Shown here: piece after piece, positions 48,801-60,753 of the stretch
Position numbering within the stretch: the stretch's first letter is position 1
Layout: the number at the start of each line of letters is the position of its first letter
Assembly: GCF_003610295.1 (NCBI RefSeq)
Contig: NZ_RAPV01000001.1
Span: 1,488,001 to 1,552,000 of the forward strand
From: Paraburkholderia sp. BL23I1N1
GTDB taxonomy: Bacteria; Pseudomonadota; Gammaproteobacteria; Burkholderiales; Burkholderiaceae
Direction of reading: 5' to 3'
Length of the DNA stretch: 64,000 nucleotides
Made by a program: the position numbers and the translations under genes
Notes under the pieces: model-generated
Told to the model about the DNA's origin: nothing
Seen by the model: the letters and a program-made list of their open reading frames with translations, nothing else
Databases searched by the model: none

Positions 48801-49406
48801 ATGGCCGCGCTCGACGAACTGAAAGCGGCGACCGAACGCAAAACGTTCCTCGATTCGCAATCGGCCGACCTGAACAATGCGATCGAAACGCTGGAAGACG
48901 CGATCCGCAAGATCGACGGCGAAACGCGTACGTTGCTGCAAGGCACCTTCGACGAAGTGAACCGTCATTTCGGCGAACTGTTCCCGCGTCTCTTTGGCGG
49001 TGGCCAGGCCAGGCTGATCATGACCGGCGACGAGATTCTCGATGCCGGTGTGCAGGTGATGGCGCAACCGCCGGGCAAGAAGAATTCGACGATTCACCTG
49101 CTGTCGGGCGGCGAGAAGGCACTGACCGCCACTGCGCTGGTGTTCGCGATGTTCCAGTTGAATCCCGCACCGTTCTGTCTGCTCGACGAAGTGGACGCGC
49201 CGCTCGACGACGCCAACACGGAGCGCTTCGCGAACCTCGTGCGCGCGATGTCGGACAAAACGCAGTTCCTGTTCATTTCGCACAACAAGATCGCGATGGA
49301 AATGGCGCAGCAACTGATCGGCGTGACCATGCAGGAGCAGGGTGTATCGCGGATCGTCGCGGTCGACATGGAAACCGCGGCTGGTTTCGCCCAGAATATC
49401 GTTTAA
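45888..49406 (+). CDS. smc: Chromosome segregation protein SMC
   Basis: A 1172-residue SMC ATPase that, with ScpA and ScpB, organises and compacts the chromosome. The N-terminal head has Walker A GPNGCGKSN near residue 32. Coiled coil runs from about 170 to 500 and 680 to 1000, with a hinge domain in between (WLEKHELSGLPRLW... VVTRVGVQLY). The C-terminal head has the signature LSGGEKALTA and Walker B FCLLDEVDAPLDD. The GTG at 45888 begins VRLTSIKLAGFKSF, the standard start. It is the first gene of the smc-zipA-ligA-def group. Confidence 0.96.
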   Translation: MRLTSIKLAGFKSFVDPTHFQVPGQLVGVVGPNGCGKSNIIDAVRWVLGESRASELRGESMQDVIFNGSTARKPGSRASVELVFDNADGRAAGQWGQYAEIAVKRVLTRDGTSSYYINNLPARRRDIQDIFLGTGLGPRAYAIIGQGMIARLIEAKPEELRVFLEEAAGVSKYKERRRETENRLHDTRENLIRVEDIVRELSANLEKLEGQAIVATKYKDLQADGEEKQRLLWLLRKNEAGGEQERQQRAIEQAQIDLEAQTAKLREVEAQLETLRVAHYSASDAMQGAQGALYEANAEVSRLEAEIKFIVESRNRVQAQIAALTAQREQWQSQAQKAQGDLEDAEEQLAVAEEKAALAEDEAAAKHDAMPALEARWRDAQSELNAERGGIAQTEQAIKLEAAHQRNADQQLQQLQQRHERLKSEAGGLDAPDEAQLEDLRMQLAEHEEILHDAQARLADAQETLPRLDGERRAAQERVQSESAQIHQLDARLAALKQLQENVQTEGKIQPWLEKHELSGLPRLWKKLHVEAGWEAALEAVLRERLAALEVSNLDWVKAFATDAPPAKLAFYAPPPAGQPVAASPALRPLLSLVRIDDAGIRAVLNDWLGLAFVADDLQQALAMRAQLPEGGSFVVKAGHVVTRVGVQLYAADSEQAGMLARQQEIENLTRQVRAQALLADEAKAAAIRAEAAHTQAAQALTDVRQQSERATQRVHALQLDVLKLAQAHERYTQRSTQIREELEEITAQIEEQRALRGESEANFERHDAELAELQARFEDHQLAFEALDESLTAARAQSRDLDRAATDARFAARNMANRIDELKRSIQVSHEQSERVAASLEDARAELETINEQTAHTGLQDALDIRAVKEEALHAARLELDDLTAKLRAADETRLTAERALQPLRDRINELQLKEQAARLNGEQFIEQLAAAGVDEAQLQAKLTPDMKPSYLQGEVTRINNAITALGPVNMAALDELKAATERKTFLDSQSADLNNAIETLEDAIRKIDGETRTLLQGTFDEVNRHFGELFPRLFGGGQARLIMTGDEILDAGVQVMAQPPGKKNSTIHLLSGGEKALTATALVFAMFQLNPAPFCLLDEVDAPLDDANTERFANLVRAMSDKTQFLFISHNKIAMEMAQQLIGVTMQEQGVSRIVAVDMETAAGFAQNIV

Positions 49407-49523
49407 GTTTTCGTTTAGATTGATCATCGCGGGCGCCCGCGTTCAGCGCAGCGGCCATCGGCCGCGCGACACGTGGGGTGGGCGCAGAGCCGCGCAGACA
49501 GAAGAATTGCTGATGGAGCATGC

Positions 49524-50777
49524 ATGGACGAGTTGACACTCGGTTTGATCGGCGCGGGCGCCGTGGTGGTCGGGGGCGTGGTCGTGTACAACGCATGGCA
49601 GGGCGCGAAAGTGCGCCGCAAGATGCCGCGCCCGATGCCGGCCGATACCGCCGAAAGTTTCGCGCGCGACGATCAGGAAGAACAGAGTCCGTTTATCGAG
49701 CCGGCCCGGCCGACCACGCGGCGCGAGCCGGTAGTGGGTTCGGACGCGGCGGCGGAATCCGCGGCGGCGCGTGTCGAGCCGACTTTTGGCGCAAGCGCCG
49801 CGCCGCTCGATACACCGGCCGATATTCAGGCCGAGATGACTACGCCGAACGGCTATCCGGAAGCGGAAGACAGTGCTGAAGCCGAAGGCGGTCAGGCCGC
49901 GAAGGCCGGCGAACCGGTCGAGCCGATCCTGCCCGCTGCCACGACGATTTCGTCGGCGCCGCCGGCTATCGTCGATCGCCGCATCGACTGCATCGTGCCG
50001 ATTCGGTTGAACGGCCCGGTGGCCGGCGACAAGGTGATTCCGCTTGCGCAGCGTCTGCGCCGCGCCGGCAGCAAGCCCGTGCATATCGAAGGCAAGCTCG
50101 AAGGCGGCGCGTGGGAATTGCTGCAAAACGGCGCGCGCTATGAAGAGCTGCGCGCGGCAGCGCAGTTGGCCAATCGCAGCGGAGCGCTCAACGAACTGGA
50201 GTTCTCGGAGTTCGTGACCGGCGTGCAGCAGTTTGCCGATGCGCTCGACGCGTCGCCGGAATTTCCCGACATGCTCGAAACGGTTGCCATGGCGCGCGAG
50301 CTCGACGGCTTCGCGGCGCAGTGCGATGCGCAACTGTCGATCAACGTACTCTCCGACGGCGCGCCGTGGTCGGCCAACTATGTCCAGGCCGTCGCGTCGC
50401 AGGACGGTTTGCTGCTCTCGCGCGACGGCACGCGCTTCGTCAAGCTCGACGCGAAGCAGAGCCCGGTGTTCATGCTGCAATTCGGCGACACCAATTTCCT
50501 GCGCGACGACCTGACCTACAAGGGCGGCCAGATGATCACGCTGGTGCTCGACGTGCCAGTCGCGGACGAAGACATCCTGCCGTTCCGCCTGATGTGCGAC
50601 TACGCGAAATCGTTGGCTGAACGTATTGGCGGACGGGTGGTCGACGATGGGCGCCGCCCGCTGCCGGAAACGGCGCTGCTGGCCATCGAAAAGCAGCTGA
50701 TGACGCTCTACGCGAAGCTCGAACAGGCGGGTATTCCGGCGGGTTCGCCGGCCACCCGGCGTTTGTTCAGCCAGTAA
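49524..50777 (+). CDS. zipA: Cell division protein ZipA
   Basis: A 417-residue divisome protein that anchors FtsZ to the membrane. One N-terminal transmembrane helix (LGLIGAGAVVVGGVVVYNAW) is followed by a Pro/Ala/Glu-rich linker of about 130 residues and a C-terminal FtsZ-binding domain (from about residue 180; GGQMITLVLDVPVADE and FRLMCDYAKSLAERIGG). The ATG at 49524 is chosen as it begins at the helix. The smc-zipA-ligA order is conserved in this order of bacteria. Confidence 0.92.
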   Translation: MDELTLGLIGAGAVVVGGVVVYNAWQGAKVRRKMPRPMPADTAESFARDDQEEQSPFIEPARPTTRREPVVGSDAAAESAAARVEPTFGASAAPLDTPADIQAEMTTPNGYPEAEDSAEAEGGQAAKAGEPVEPILPAATTISSAPPAIVDRRIDCIVPIRLNGPVAGDKVIPLAQRLRRAGSKPVHIEGKLEGGAWELLQNGARYEELRAAAQLANRSGALNELEFSEFVTGVQQFADALDASPEFPDMLETVAMARELDGFAAQCDAQLSINVLSDGAPWSANYVQAVASQDGLLLSRDGTRFVKLDAKQSPVFMLQFGDTNFLRDDLTYKGGQMITLVLDVPVADEDILPFRLMCDYAKSLAERIGGRVVDDGRRPLPETALLAIEKQLMTLYAKLEQAGIPAGSPATRRLFSQ

Positions 50778-50804
50778 CGGCAGCACTTTTTCATGCAGTA
50801 CTCG

Positions 50805-50827
50805 ACGGCCGCACGATGTGCGGCCGT
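50805..50827 (+). terminator. Hairpin after zipA
   Basis: Stem ACGGCCGCAC / GTGCGGCCGT with a GAT loop. There is no T-tract, so it is probably a weak terminator or a transcript-processing structure between zipA and ligA. Confidence 0.4.
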
Positions 50828-50893
50828 TGGCGTTTGGGGCAGTGTTTCAGGTCGTGCATGGAACCCACGAAACTGGCCATTCGGCCGATGTAA

Positions 50894-53550
<2,657 letters not shown>

Positions 53551-53603
53551 CGCTTCGTTCCGGTCTGCGACGATCGTTTTCTCGGGTATGCCGCCGCCGG
53601 AAA

Positions 53604-53635
53604 CAAAAAACCCACGCCGAGGCGTGGGTTTTTTG
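53604..53635. terminator. Bidirectional Rho-independent terminator
   Basis: Stem CCCACGC / GCGTGGG (53611-53617 with 53622-53628, loop CGAG), with A6 on the left and T6 on the right. It serves def and the convergent rluB-like gene. Confidence 0.9.
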
Positions 53636-53699
53636 TTGGGTGAACATCACGGCGCGGGCACCGTGAGTTTTTCACTGTTCGAGCGTCAGGCTCCCGGCA

Positions 53700-55914
53700 T
53701 CAAAACGACTCGTCCGCCGACAGATAGCGCCATTGGCCCGGCGGCAGCGCACCCAGCATCACCTGGCCCATCCGTACGCGCTTCAGGCCGATCACTTCGA
53801 GGCCGACCAGCTCGCACATCCGGCGGATCTGGCGCTTCTTGCCTTCGCGCAGCACGAAACGCAGTTGCTCGCCGTTTTGCCAATTGACCTGTGCGGGTTT
53901 CAGCGGCACGTCGTCGAGCGAGAGGCCGTGGCACAAGAGCGCGAGGCTTTCCGGCGGGAAGTGGCTTTCGACGTCGGTGGTGTGTTCGCCGAACGCCACG
54001 CGCACCAGATACTCCTTGTCGATCTCCGAATGGCCGCCGATCAGCTGCTTGGCGATGCGGCCGTCCTGCGTCAGCACCAGCAAGCCCGTCGAATCGATGT
54101 CCAGGCGACCGGCCGGCGCGAGCTGGCGCAGATGCGAGACCGAGAAGCGGATGTCGGAACTGTCGCCTTCCCAGCGATTTTCCGGCGTGACCAGCGTGAT
54201 CGCCGGTTGGTAGCCGTCTTCCGCCTGGCCCGATACAAGGCCCACAGGCTTGTGGATCAGGACCGTCACCTGGCTCGCTTGGGCGGCTTCGGCGGCCGGA
54301 TCGATCTCGATGCGCTGGTCCGGACGAATCTTGGTGCCGAGCGTGTCGATCCGCTCGCCGTCGACCAGCACCCAGCCTTTTTCGATCCACTCGTCGGCTT
54401 CGCGGCGCGAGCACATGCCGAGCTCCGACATCAGTTTGGACAGGCGCACGGTGCCCGGTGCGTCTTCGTAATCGCGGCGCGGCGTGCGCGGGGCGGCATC
54501 GGTGTCGCGTTCGGCTCTGGCTGCCGGTGTGGGGCCACGCGGCTTGTCGGCGCGGGCCGGGCGGGTGTCATCGCCAAAGCGGCGGCCGGCGGCCGGCAGC
54601 GCCTTGTCGAAGCTGCGAGCTGGGCGTTCGCCACGGTCATTACGTTCACTACGCTCGCCGGCACGCGCCGGACGATCGCCAAATTCGCGTTTGGCCGGTG
54701 CCCGTTCGCCGCGCTCGTCGCGCGGCGCGCGCGCCGGACGATCCGTGCGGTCGCCGTAGCCGCTCTTGACGGGTTTTGCGAAAGTACGCTCGCCACGCTC
54801 GGACGAGCCGCGTTCGCCTTCAAAACGGCGCGGTGCGCTGTCGCTGCGCGGTCCGCGCTCGCCGCTACGGCGTTCTTGCGGTGCGCCGCGATCGCTGCCG
54901 AAGCGAGGCCGATCCGAGGCGTCGCGCGCAGGACGCTCGCCACGTGGGCGGTCTTCAGACGGGCGGCCTGTGCCCGGGCGTGGGCCGCTGAACGAGCGGC
55001 GTTCGCCGTCGTCGCGGCGTGGGGCGCGATTGCCTTCGAAGCTGCGCGGTGCGCGTTCGCTGCGGTCTGCGCTGCCTTCGAAGCGGCGAGGCGCACGTTC
55101 GCTACGGTCCGAGCTGCCTTCAAACCGCCGGGGCGCACCTTGACTGCGCTCGCCCACGATCCGAACCGCCTTCAAAGCGACGCGGAGCACGGTCGCCATC
55201 GTCCCGACGCGGAGCACGATCACCGCCGCCTTCGAAGCGGCGCGGTGCGCGTTCACTGCGATCGCCACCGTCTTCAAACCGGCGAGGCGCACGAGCGCCC
55301 TCGTCCCGACGCGGAGCACGATCACCGCCGCCCTCAAGCCGGCGCGGTGCGCCTTGCCCGCGTTCACCATCAGCACGACGCGGAGCACGTTCGCTACGAT
55401 CGCCACTACCTTCAAACCGGCGCGGCGCACGCGCACCATCGTCCCGGCGCGGAGCGCGATCACCGCCGCCCTCGAAGCGGCGCGGCGCGCCTTGGCTGCG
55501 TTCACCATCAGCACGCCGCGGCGCACGCTCGCTATCGTCGCGACGCGGAGCGCGATCACCGCTGCCCTCAAAGCGACGCGGCGCACCACCGGCCCCTTCA
55601 CGCCGCGGCGGCCGATCCGACGGTGCCCGGCGCGCAGCGCCTGCACCACCCGCATCCCGCTCACGGGAAAACGATCCTTCAGCCCGCGGTGCACGCGCAC
55701 CGGCGCCTGCCGGCTTACCTGCGCCCGCCGGCCGCTTGCCACCACCCGCTGCGCCAGCGCCTGCACCCCGCGCCCCGCTAAAACCCGCCGTCGACGTGGA
55801 CGGCTTCGGCCCGGCCGGGCGCGTCGGCTTACGCGCCGAGGTGCTTCCGGTACGGACAGGGGCGCGTTCGGACGAAGCCGGCCGCGGGTGCTTGGCTGTT
55901 AATTTGACTCGCAT
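53700..55914 (-). pseudogene. rluB: 23S rRNA pseudouridine synthase (RluB type) with long repeat-rich N-terminus, one-base frameshift
   Basis: The C-terminal 260 residues are an RluB/RluE-like synthase: an S4 RNA-binding domain (VRLSKLMSELGMCSRREADEWIEKG) and a catalytic domain with Asp in GRLDIDSTGLLVLTQDG. The gene starts at ATG 55914 (MRVKLTAKHPRPAS) and has a very long Arg/Gly/Asp-rich part of about 480 residues with some ten APRRFEG-type repeats. The frame from this start stops early, while the rest continues in another frame. Dropping one base in the GGG run (55153-55155, CCC on the plus strand) joins them as SDRGERSQGAPRRFEG. It is a real mutation or a sequencing slip in GC-rich repeats. 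A shorter in-frame start cannot be excluded. The gene is 7 bases from glnD. Confidence 0.8.
55020..55600 (-). repeat. Coding repeats APRRFEG(G/S)xDR in the rluB-like gene
   Basis: About ten imperfect copies of a unit encoding APRRFEG, separated by GDRAPRRDDG- or DRSER-type spacers, are arranged as a tandem array. Their nucleotide sequences are closely related, so slippage or recombination may change copy number. Confidence 0.8.
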
Positions 55915-55920
55915 GAAATC

Positions 55921-58500
55921 TCACACTGCAATCGCGCGCAGCAGCTCGGTCTCGACCTGAATTTGCAGACGGTTGTCCGACAGGCCGTGTCCATCCAGCA
56001 GGAACACGTCTTCGACGCGTTCGCCGAGCGTATTGATCCGCGCCGACGCGACGCCGACCCGGTGCTCGGCCAGCACGCGCGCGATTGAATAAAGAAGGCC
56101 TGGCCGGTCGTTCGCAGACACGGACAGGATGTAGTATTGGCCGCGTTCGTCGGCCCGAAGATCGACGCGCGGCGTAACAGGGAAGGTCCGCGACAGCCGT
56201 GACAAACGGCCTTTCGACGGTCCTGGGAGCAGGGTGCCGTCACCCGTGAGGCGTGCGGTCAGTTCCTGTTCGACCAGATTGGCAATATCGCGATAATGCA
56301 CGTCTTCTTCGGTATGCGCGACGAGGAAATTATCGAGCGCATACCCGTGACGGGTCGTGCTGACCCGTGCATCGAGCACTGACAAGCCATTGCGGTCGAA
56401 ATACGCGCAAATGCCGGCGAACAGATCAGGCTGGTCTTTCACATACACCAGCACCTGAAGCGCTTCACCGATCGGCGAAGGACGCGCCCGCACGATCGGC
56501 GTCGCGGTCTCGACGTGGCGGTACAGCACGCGGGTCTGCCATGCGATATCCGCCGCGTCGTGGCGCAGGAAGTAGCCGATGTCCAGCTTGTCCCACAGCG
56601 CCTTCTGCGCGCCTTCCGGCACGGTTTCGAGGCGCAGCAGGGCCAACGCCTCTTCCTGGCGCGACTTCAGTTCGGAGTGCGCGTCAGGCCGCGCGCCGCC
56701 GAGCACCGCCAGAGTTGCGCGGTAGAGGTCTTCGAGCAGCTTGCCTTTCCAAGTGTTCCAGACTTTCGGGCTGGTGCCGCGAATGTCGGCCACGGTCAGC
56801 AGGTAAAGGGCAGTCAGCCGGCGCTCGTTGCCAACCTGTTCGGCAAACCGTTTGATGACTTCGGGGTCGCTCGTGTCCTGTTTCTGCGCGACCTGGCTCA
56901 TGGTCAGATGCTGCTGGACCAGCCAGACGACCAGTTCGCCGTCCTCGCCCTCGATGCCATGGCTGCGGCAGAAGCGCCGCGCGTCGGCCATGCCGAGCGT
57001 AGAATGGTCGCCGCCGCGGCCCTTGGCGATGTCGTGAAACAGCGCCGCCACGTACAACACCCACGGTCGGTCGAAATTGGCGATCAACTGGCTGCAGAAC
57101 GGATATTCGTGCGCGTGCTCGGCTACCGCGAAGCGGCGCAGATTGCGCAACACCATGAGGATGTGCTGATCGACCGTGTAGACGTGATACAGGTCGTGCT
57201 GCATCTGTCCGACGATGCGCCGGAAGTTCAGCAGATAGCGCCCGAGCACGCTGGTCTGGTTCATCAGGCGTAGCGCGTGCGTGATGCCGGCCGGCTGCTT
57301 CAGGATGTCCATGAACAGGCGCCGGTTTTCCGGGTCGCGCCGCCAATGCTGGTCCATCACGTCGCGGGCGTTGTAGATCGCGCGCAGCGTGCGCGCCGAC
57401 AAACCCTTCACGCCCGGCGTCTGCTCGTAGAGCAGGAACGCCTCGAGGATCGCGTTCGGTTCGCGCTGGAATACGTCGTCGCTGGCGATTTCCAGCATGC
57501 CCTGCTTCTCGACGAAACGGTCCGACAGCACGCGCGTGATGCCGCTCGTGTTGGGGAAAAGCTGCGCTTCGATGTTCTGGATCAGGATCGTGGCGAGCTG
57601 CGTCACGGCCTTGGCGGACCAGTAATAGCGGCGCATCAGCTGTTCGCTGGCGCGCTTGGTGGCCGTCGGCTGGTAGCCGAAGCTTTCGGCTACTGGCGTT
57701 TGCAGGTCGAATACCAGGATGTCCTGGCGGCGGCCGGCGATCACATGCAGCCGGGCACGCAGCGTTTTCAGAAAGCCTTCGTTGCGGCGCAGTTCGCGCG
57801 CTTCGCGCTCGGTGATCAGGCCGCGTGCCTCGAGCTCGCGCCAGCTACTGCCGAAACCGGCCGCCTGTGTAATCCACAGAATCAGTTGCAGATCGCGCAG
57901 ACCGCCCGGACTCTCCTTGATGTTCGGTTCGAGCGAATACGGCGTGTCCTGAAACTTGGCGTGCCGCTGACGCATTTCCAGCACTTTGGCCTGGAAGAAC
58001 GCGCGCGGGTCGAGCGTTTCGCGATAGCGCTCAACAAAGTTGTCGAAGAGCGTGGTGCTCCCCGTAATGCACCGCGCCTCGAGCAGCGAGGTGCGCACGG
58101 TGACGTCGTTGGCGGCCTCTTCGACGCACTGCGCAACGCTGCGCACGCTGCTGCCGAGTTCGAGCCCCAAATCCCATGCGAGGCTGATAAAGCGTTCGAT
58201 GCGCGCTTCGAGATGCTCGATTGGCGCGTCGGGCAGCAGAACCAGAATGTCGATGTCGGAATGCGGCGCGAGTTCGCCCCGCCCGTAACCGCCGACGGCC
58301 AGCAGCGCCAGTTCGGGCGGCAGCCCACAGGTGTTCCAGGCGGCGCGCAGTGACTCGTCTGTGGCGCGCGCGAGCGCCGCCATCAGCGAGTCGACGTTGG
58401 AGGCGGTCTTGAAGCGTTCCAGCAACTGGGCTTTGGCCACTTTGTAGTCCGCCTTGAGCGACGTGGCATGGGATTGGGCGACGGCTGGAACACTACTCAT
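55921..58500 (-). CDS. glnD: [Protein-PII] uridylyltransferase/uridylyl-removing enzyme
   Basis: An 859-residue bifunctional nitrogen sensor that uridylylates and de-uridylylates PII proteins in response to glutamine. Domains in order: a nucleotidyltransferase domain with [20 protein letters not shown] (near residue 70), a linker, an HD hydrolase domain ([17 protein letters not shown] near residue 480) and two C-terminal ACT domains (starting at [19 protein letters not shown] and [19 protein letters not shown]). The full length is present. It lies between map and the rluB-like gene on the same strand. Confidence 0.97.
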   Translation of the reverse strand: MSSVPAVAQSHATSLKADYKVAKAQLLERFKTASNVDSLMAALARATDESLRAAWNTCGLPPELALLAVGGYGRGELAPHSDIDILVLLPDAPIEHLEARIERFISLAWDLGLELGSSVRSVAQCVEEAANDVTVRTSLLEARCITGSTTLFDNFVERYRETLDPRAFFQAKVLEMRQRHAKFQDTPYSLEPNIKESPGGLRDLQLILWITQAAGFGSSWRELEARGLITEREARELRRNEGFLKTLRARLHVIAGRRQDILVFDLQTPVAESFGYQPTATKRASEQLMRRYYWSAKAVTQLATILIQNIEAQLFPNTSGITRVLSDRFVEKQGMLEIASDDVFQREPNAILEAFLLYEQTPGVKGLSARTLRAIYNARDVMDQHWRRDPENRRLFMDILKQPAGITHALRLMNQTSVLGRYLLNFRRIVGQMQHDLYHVYTVDQHILMVLRNLRRFAVAEHAHEYPFCSQLIANFDRPWVLYVAALFHDIAKGRGGDHSTLGMADARRFCRSHGIEGEDGELVVWLVQQHLTMSQVAQKQDTSDPEVIKRFAEQVGNERRLTALYLLTVADIRGTSPKVWNTWKGKLLEDLYRATLAVLGGARPDAHSELKSRQEEALALLRLETVPEGAQKALWDKLDIGYFLRHDAADIAWQTRVLYRHVETATPIVRARPSPIGEALQVLVYVKDQPDLFAGICAYFDRNGLSVLDARVSTTRHGYALDNFLVAHTEEDVHYRDIANLVEQELTARLTGDGTLLPGPSKGRLSRLSRTFPVTPRVDLRADERGQYYILSVSANDRPGLLYSIARVLAEHRVGVASARINTLGERVEDVFLLDGHGLSDNRLQIQVETELLRAIAV

Positions 58501-58527
58501 TGGCGGGCGGGTGAGGTCGGAAGTCGG

Positions 58528-59337
58528 TCAGGCCGTGGCCGCGACAACTGGCGGACGCGCGGGCGTGCCGGCCGAAACGGTCAGCACGTCGTAGCCGGTT
58601 TCCGTGACGAGCACGGTGTGCTCCCACTGTGCCGACAGGCTGCGGTCTTTGGTCTTGACGGTCCACTGGTCCGGCATGGTGCGGATGTCGCGCCGACCGG
58701 CGTTGATCATCGGTTCGATCGTGAAGATCATGCCCGTCTGCAGCTCGAGCCCGGTGCCGGGACGGCCGTAGTGCAGAATCTGCGGGTCTTCGTGGAACAC
58801 CGTGCCGATGCCGTGGCCGCAATATTCGCGGACCACGCTGTAGCCTTGCCCTTCGGCGTGTTTCTGGATGGCGTAGCCGATATCGCCGAGATGGGCGCCC
58901 GGGCGCACCTGATCGATGCCGAGCCACATGCATTCGAAGGTGGTCTGCACGAGGCGTTTAGCCATGATCGAGCCTTCACCGACGATGAACATCCGGCTGG
59001 TGTCGCCGAAATAGCCTTCCTTGATCACCGTGACGTCGATATTCAGCGCGTCGCCGTTCTTCAGTGTCTTATCGCCCGGAATGCCGTGACAGATCACGTC
59101 GTTGACCGAAATGCAGGTGGCTTTCGGGTAAGGCGGGTAGCCGGGCGGCTGATAATTCAGCGGCGCCGGAACCGTGCCTTGTTCCTTGAGCATGTATTCG
59201 TGACACAGCCGGTCGAGTTCGCCGGTCGTGATGCCGGCCGTGACGAACGGCGTAATGTAATCGAGCACTTCGCTAGCAAGCTTGCAGGCGACGCGCATCT
59301 GCGCGATATCGTGTTCGTTTTTGAGCGTAATAGCCAT
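58528..59337 (-). CDS. map: Methionine aminopeptidase type I
   Basis: A 269-residue metalloprotease that removes N-terminal methionine. The metal ligands are visible in LNIDVTVIKEGYFGDTSRMF (two Asp), GHGIGTVFHEDPQI (His) and FTIEPMI (Glu). ATG at 59337. It is the first gene of a map-glnD-rluB unit and is divergent from rpsB. This map/rpsB arrangement is widely conserved. Confidence 0.97.
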   Translation of the reverse strand: MAITLKNEHDIAQMRVACKLASEVLDYITPFVTAGITTGELDRLCHEYMLKEQGTVPAPLNYQPPGYPPYPKATCISVNDVICHGIPGDKTLKNGDALNIDVTVIKEGYFGDTSRMFIVGEGSIMAKRLVQTTFECMWLGIDQVRPGAHLGDIGYAIQKHAEGQGYSVVREYCGHGIGTVFHEDPQILHYGRPGTGLELQTGMIFTIEPMINAGRRDIRTMPDQWTVKTKDRSLSAQWEHTVLVTETGYDVLTVSAGTPARPPVVAATA

Positions 59338-59530
59338 GAGTCGGGCCTGAAATGCAATTTATTGCAAGATTATCGCACCATATTCCACCCGCCGCAGGGT
59401 TTTGCGAGAGGGTTGGCGCCTTTTGTCCTCGTGTTTGCGGTGGCTTGCCGGTGCCTGCGTTTGCCTTGCCGAGGCCGGCGGCAAGCGCCCGGGTGCAACC
59501 GCCAGCGGCAAACAGGAGCTACCGGGCGGG

Positions 59531-59560
59531 TTGAGTCGGCCTATAGGCGCGTGCTATAAT
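59531..59560 (+). promoter_or_regulatory. Promoter of rpsB
   Basis: TTGAGT (59531-59536), an 18-bp spacer and a perfect TATAAT (59555-59560). Transcription would start near 59567, giving a leader of about 240 bases. Confidence 0.75.
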
Positions 59561-59566
59561 CTTTGG

Positions 59567-59807
59567 CTAAGTCGATCTCTGTCTTATTTTGTTGCTTTAT
59601 CCGCTGTTCTAATGGGCGGACGGGCACTAACTGGCAGGGGAGGCTTCTCGTAGCGATAGTTGCCTGCGCTACGGGGTAGGCAGCACCAAGGCAGCAGACT
59701 CGCAAGCCGGCGCACCCAGGGTGTCCGTCGCGTTCAGCCAGAAAATGCAACTGGCGGCGCGGCAGATACGGCAGCCGGCTTAAGACCTAACCCTCGCGGA
59801 GAATTTC
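59567..59807 (+). promoter_or_regulatory. Structured 5' leader of rpsB
   Basis: About 240 untranslated bases with two overlapping inverted repeats: CGTAGCG / CGCTACG (59649-59655 with 59667-59673) and TGCCT / AGGCA (59661-59665 with 59678-59682). The second pairing uses bases from the loop of the first, so they may be alternative folds. In other proteobacteria the rpsB leader is a target of autogenous control by S2; whether this one is has not been shown. Confidence 0.5.
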
Positions 59808-60560
59808 ATGGCAGTTACCATGCGTCAAATGCTGGAAGCCGGTGTCCACTTCGGTCACCAAACGCGCTTCTGGAACCCGAAGATGGCCCCCTTCATTTTC
59901 GGCCATCGCAACAAGATTCACATCATCAACCTCGAAAAGACGCTGCCGATGTACAACGACGCGCTGAAGTACGCGCGTCAACTGGCAGCGAATCGCGGCA
60001 CGATCCTGTTCGTCGGCACGAAGCGCCAGTCGCGCGATACGATCGCTGAAGAAGCACAGCGCGCTGGCATGCCTTTCGTCAACGCACGCTGGCTCGGCGG
60101 CATGCTGACCAACTTCAAGACGCTGAAGGTTTCGATCAAGCGCCTGAAGGATATGGAAGCATCGCTGGAAGCTGGCGAAACCGAACGCATGAGCAAGAAA
60201 GAAGCGCTCCTGTTCGAGCGCGAAATGGCCAAGCTGCAAAAGTCGATCGGCGGCGTGAAGGACATGGGCGGTATTCCGGACGCGATCTTCGTGGTCGACG
60301 TCGGCTACCACAAGATTGCCGTTACCGAAGCTAACAAGCTCGGTATTCCGGTCATCGCCGTGGTCGACACGAACCACTCGCCGGAAGGCATCGACTACGT
60401 GATCCCGGGTAACGACGACGCCAGCAAGGCTGTCGCTCTGTACACGGCTGGCGTGGCTGACGCGATCCTCGAAGGCCGTGCAAACTCGGTCAATGAAGTG
60501 GTGCAAGCTGCCCGTGGCGGTGACGGCGACGAGTTCGTCGAGGTCAACCCGGAAGCGTAA
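59808..60560 (+). CDS. rpsB: 30S ribosomal protein S2
   Basis: A 250-residue ribosomal protein with the standard start [25 protein letters not shown] and conserved [35 protein letters not shown] site precedes the ATG at 59808. A strong hairpin with T7 follows, which attenuates transcription into tsf. Confidence 0.98.
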   Translation: MAVTMRQMLEAGVHFGHQTRFWNPKMAPFIFGHRNKIHIINLEKTLPMYNDALKYARQLAANRGTILFVGTKRQSRDTIAEEAQRAGMPFVNARWLGGMLTNFKTLKVSIKRLKDMEASLEAGETERMSKKEALLFEREMAKLQKSIGGVKDMGGIPDAIFVVDVGYHKIAVTEANKLGIPVIAVVDTNHSPEGIDYVIPGNDDASKAVALYTAGVADAILEGRANSVNEVVQAARGGDGDEFVEVNPEA

Positions 60561-60578
60561 GGCTGCCCCGTGTCCGGC

Positions 60579-60612
60579 AAAAAAGGGGGCTCTCTACAGG
60601 CCCCCTTTTTTT
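60579..60612 (+). terminator. Terminator/attenuator between rpsB and tsf
   Basis: A6 followed by GGGGGC (60585-60590), a 9-base loop, then GCCCCC (60600-60605) and seven T residues. This lies inside the rpsB-tsf operon, so partial read-through is expected to set the S2:EF-Ts ratio. Confidence 0.85.
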
Positions 60613-60753
60613 AAGCCGCGACAAAGTAGTGGTGTGCTGTGAGCAGTGGCTGAAACATGGCTCGTAAATAATGCGTGCGATGTTGAAACGAATTCTTGCC
60701 GCCGGTATCGAAGTCCGGGCGGCGTGTGACAGACGGAACTCAAGGAGCAAATG

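Noticed and set aside
45924..49427. Very long minus-strand open frame of over 1100 codons opposite smc
   Set aside because: It mirrors the smc coding frame exactly, has no recognisable domain and is rich in Arg/Leu/Gln, the usual product of antisense reading of GC-rich coiled-coil genes.
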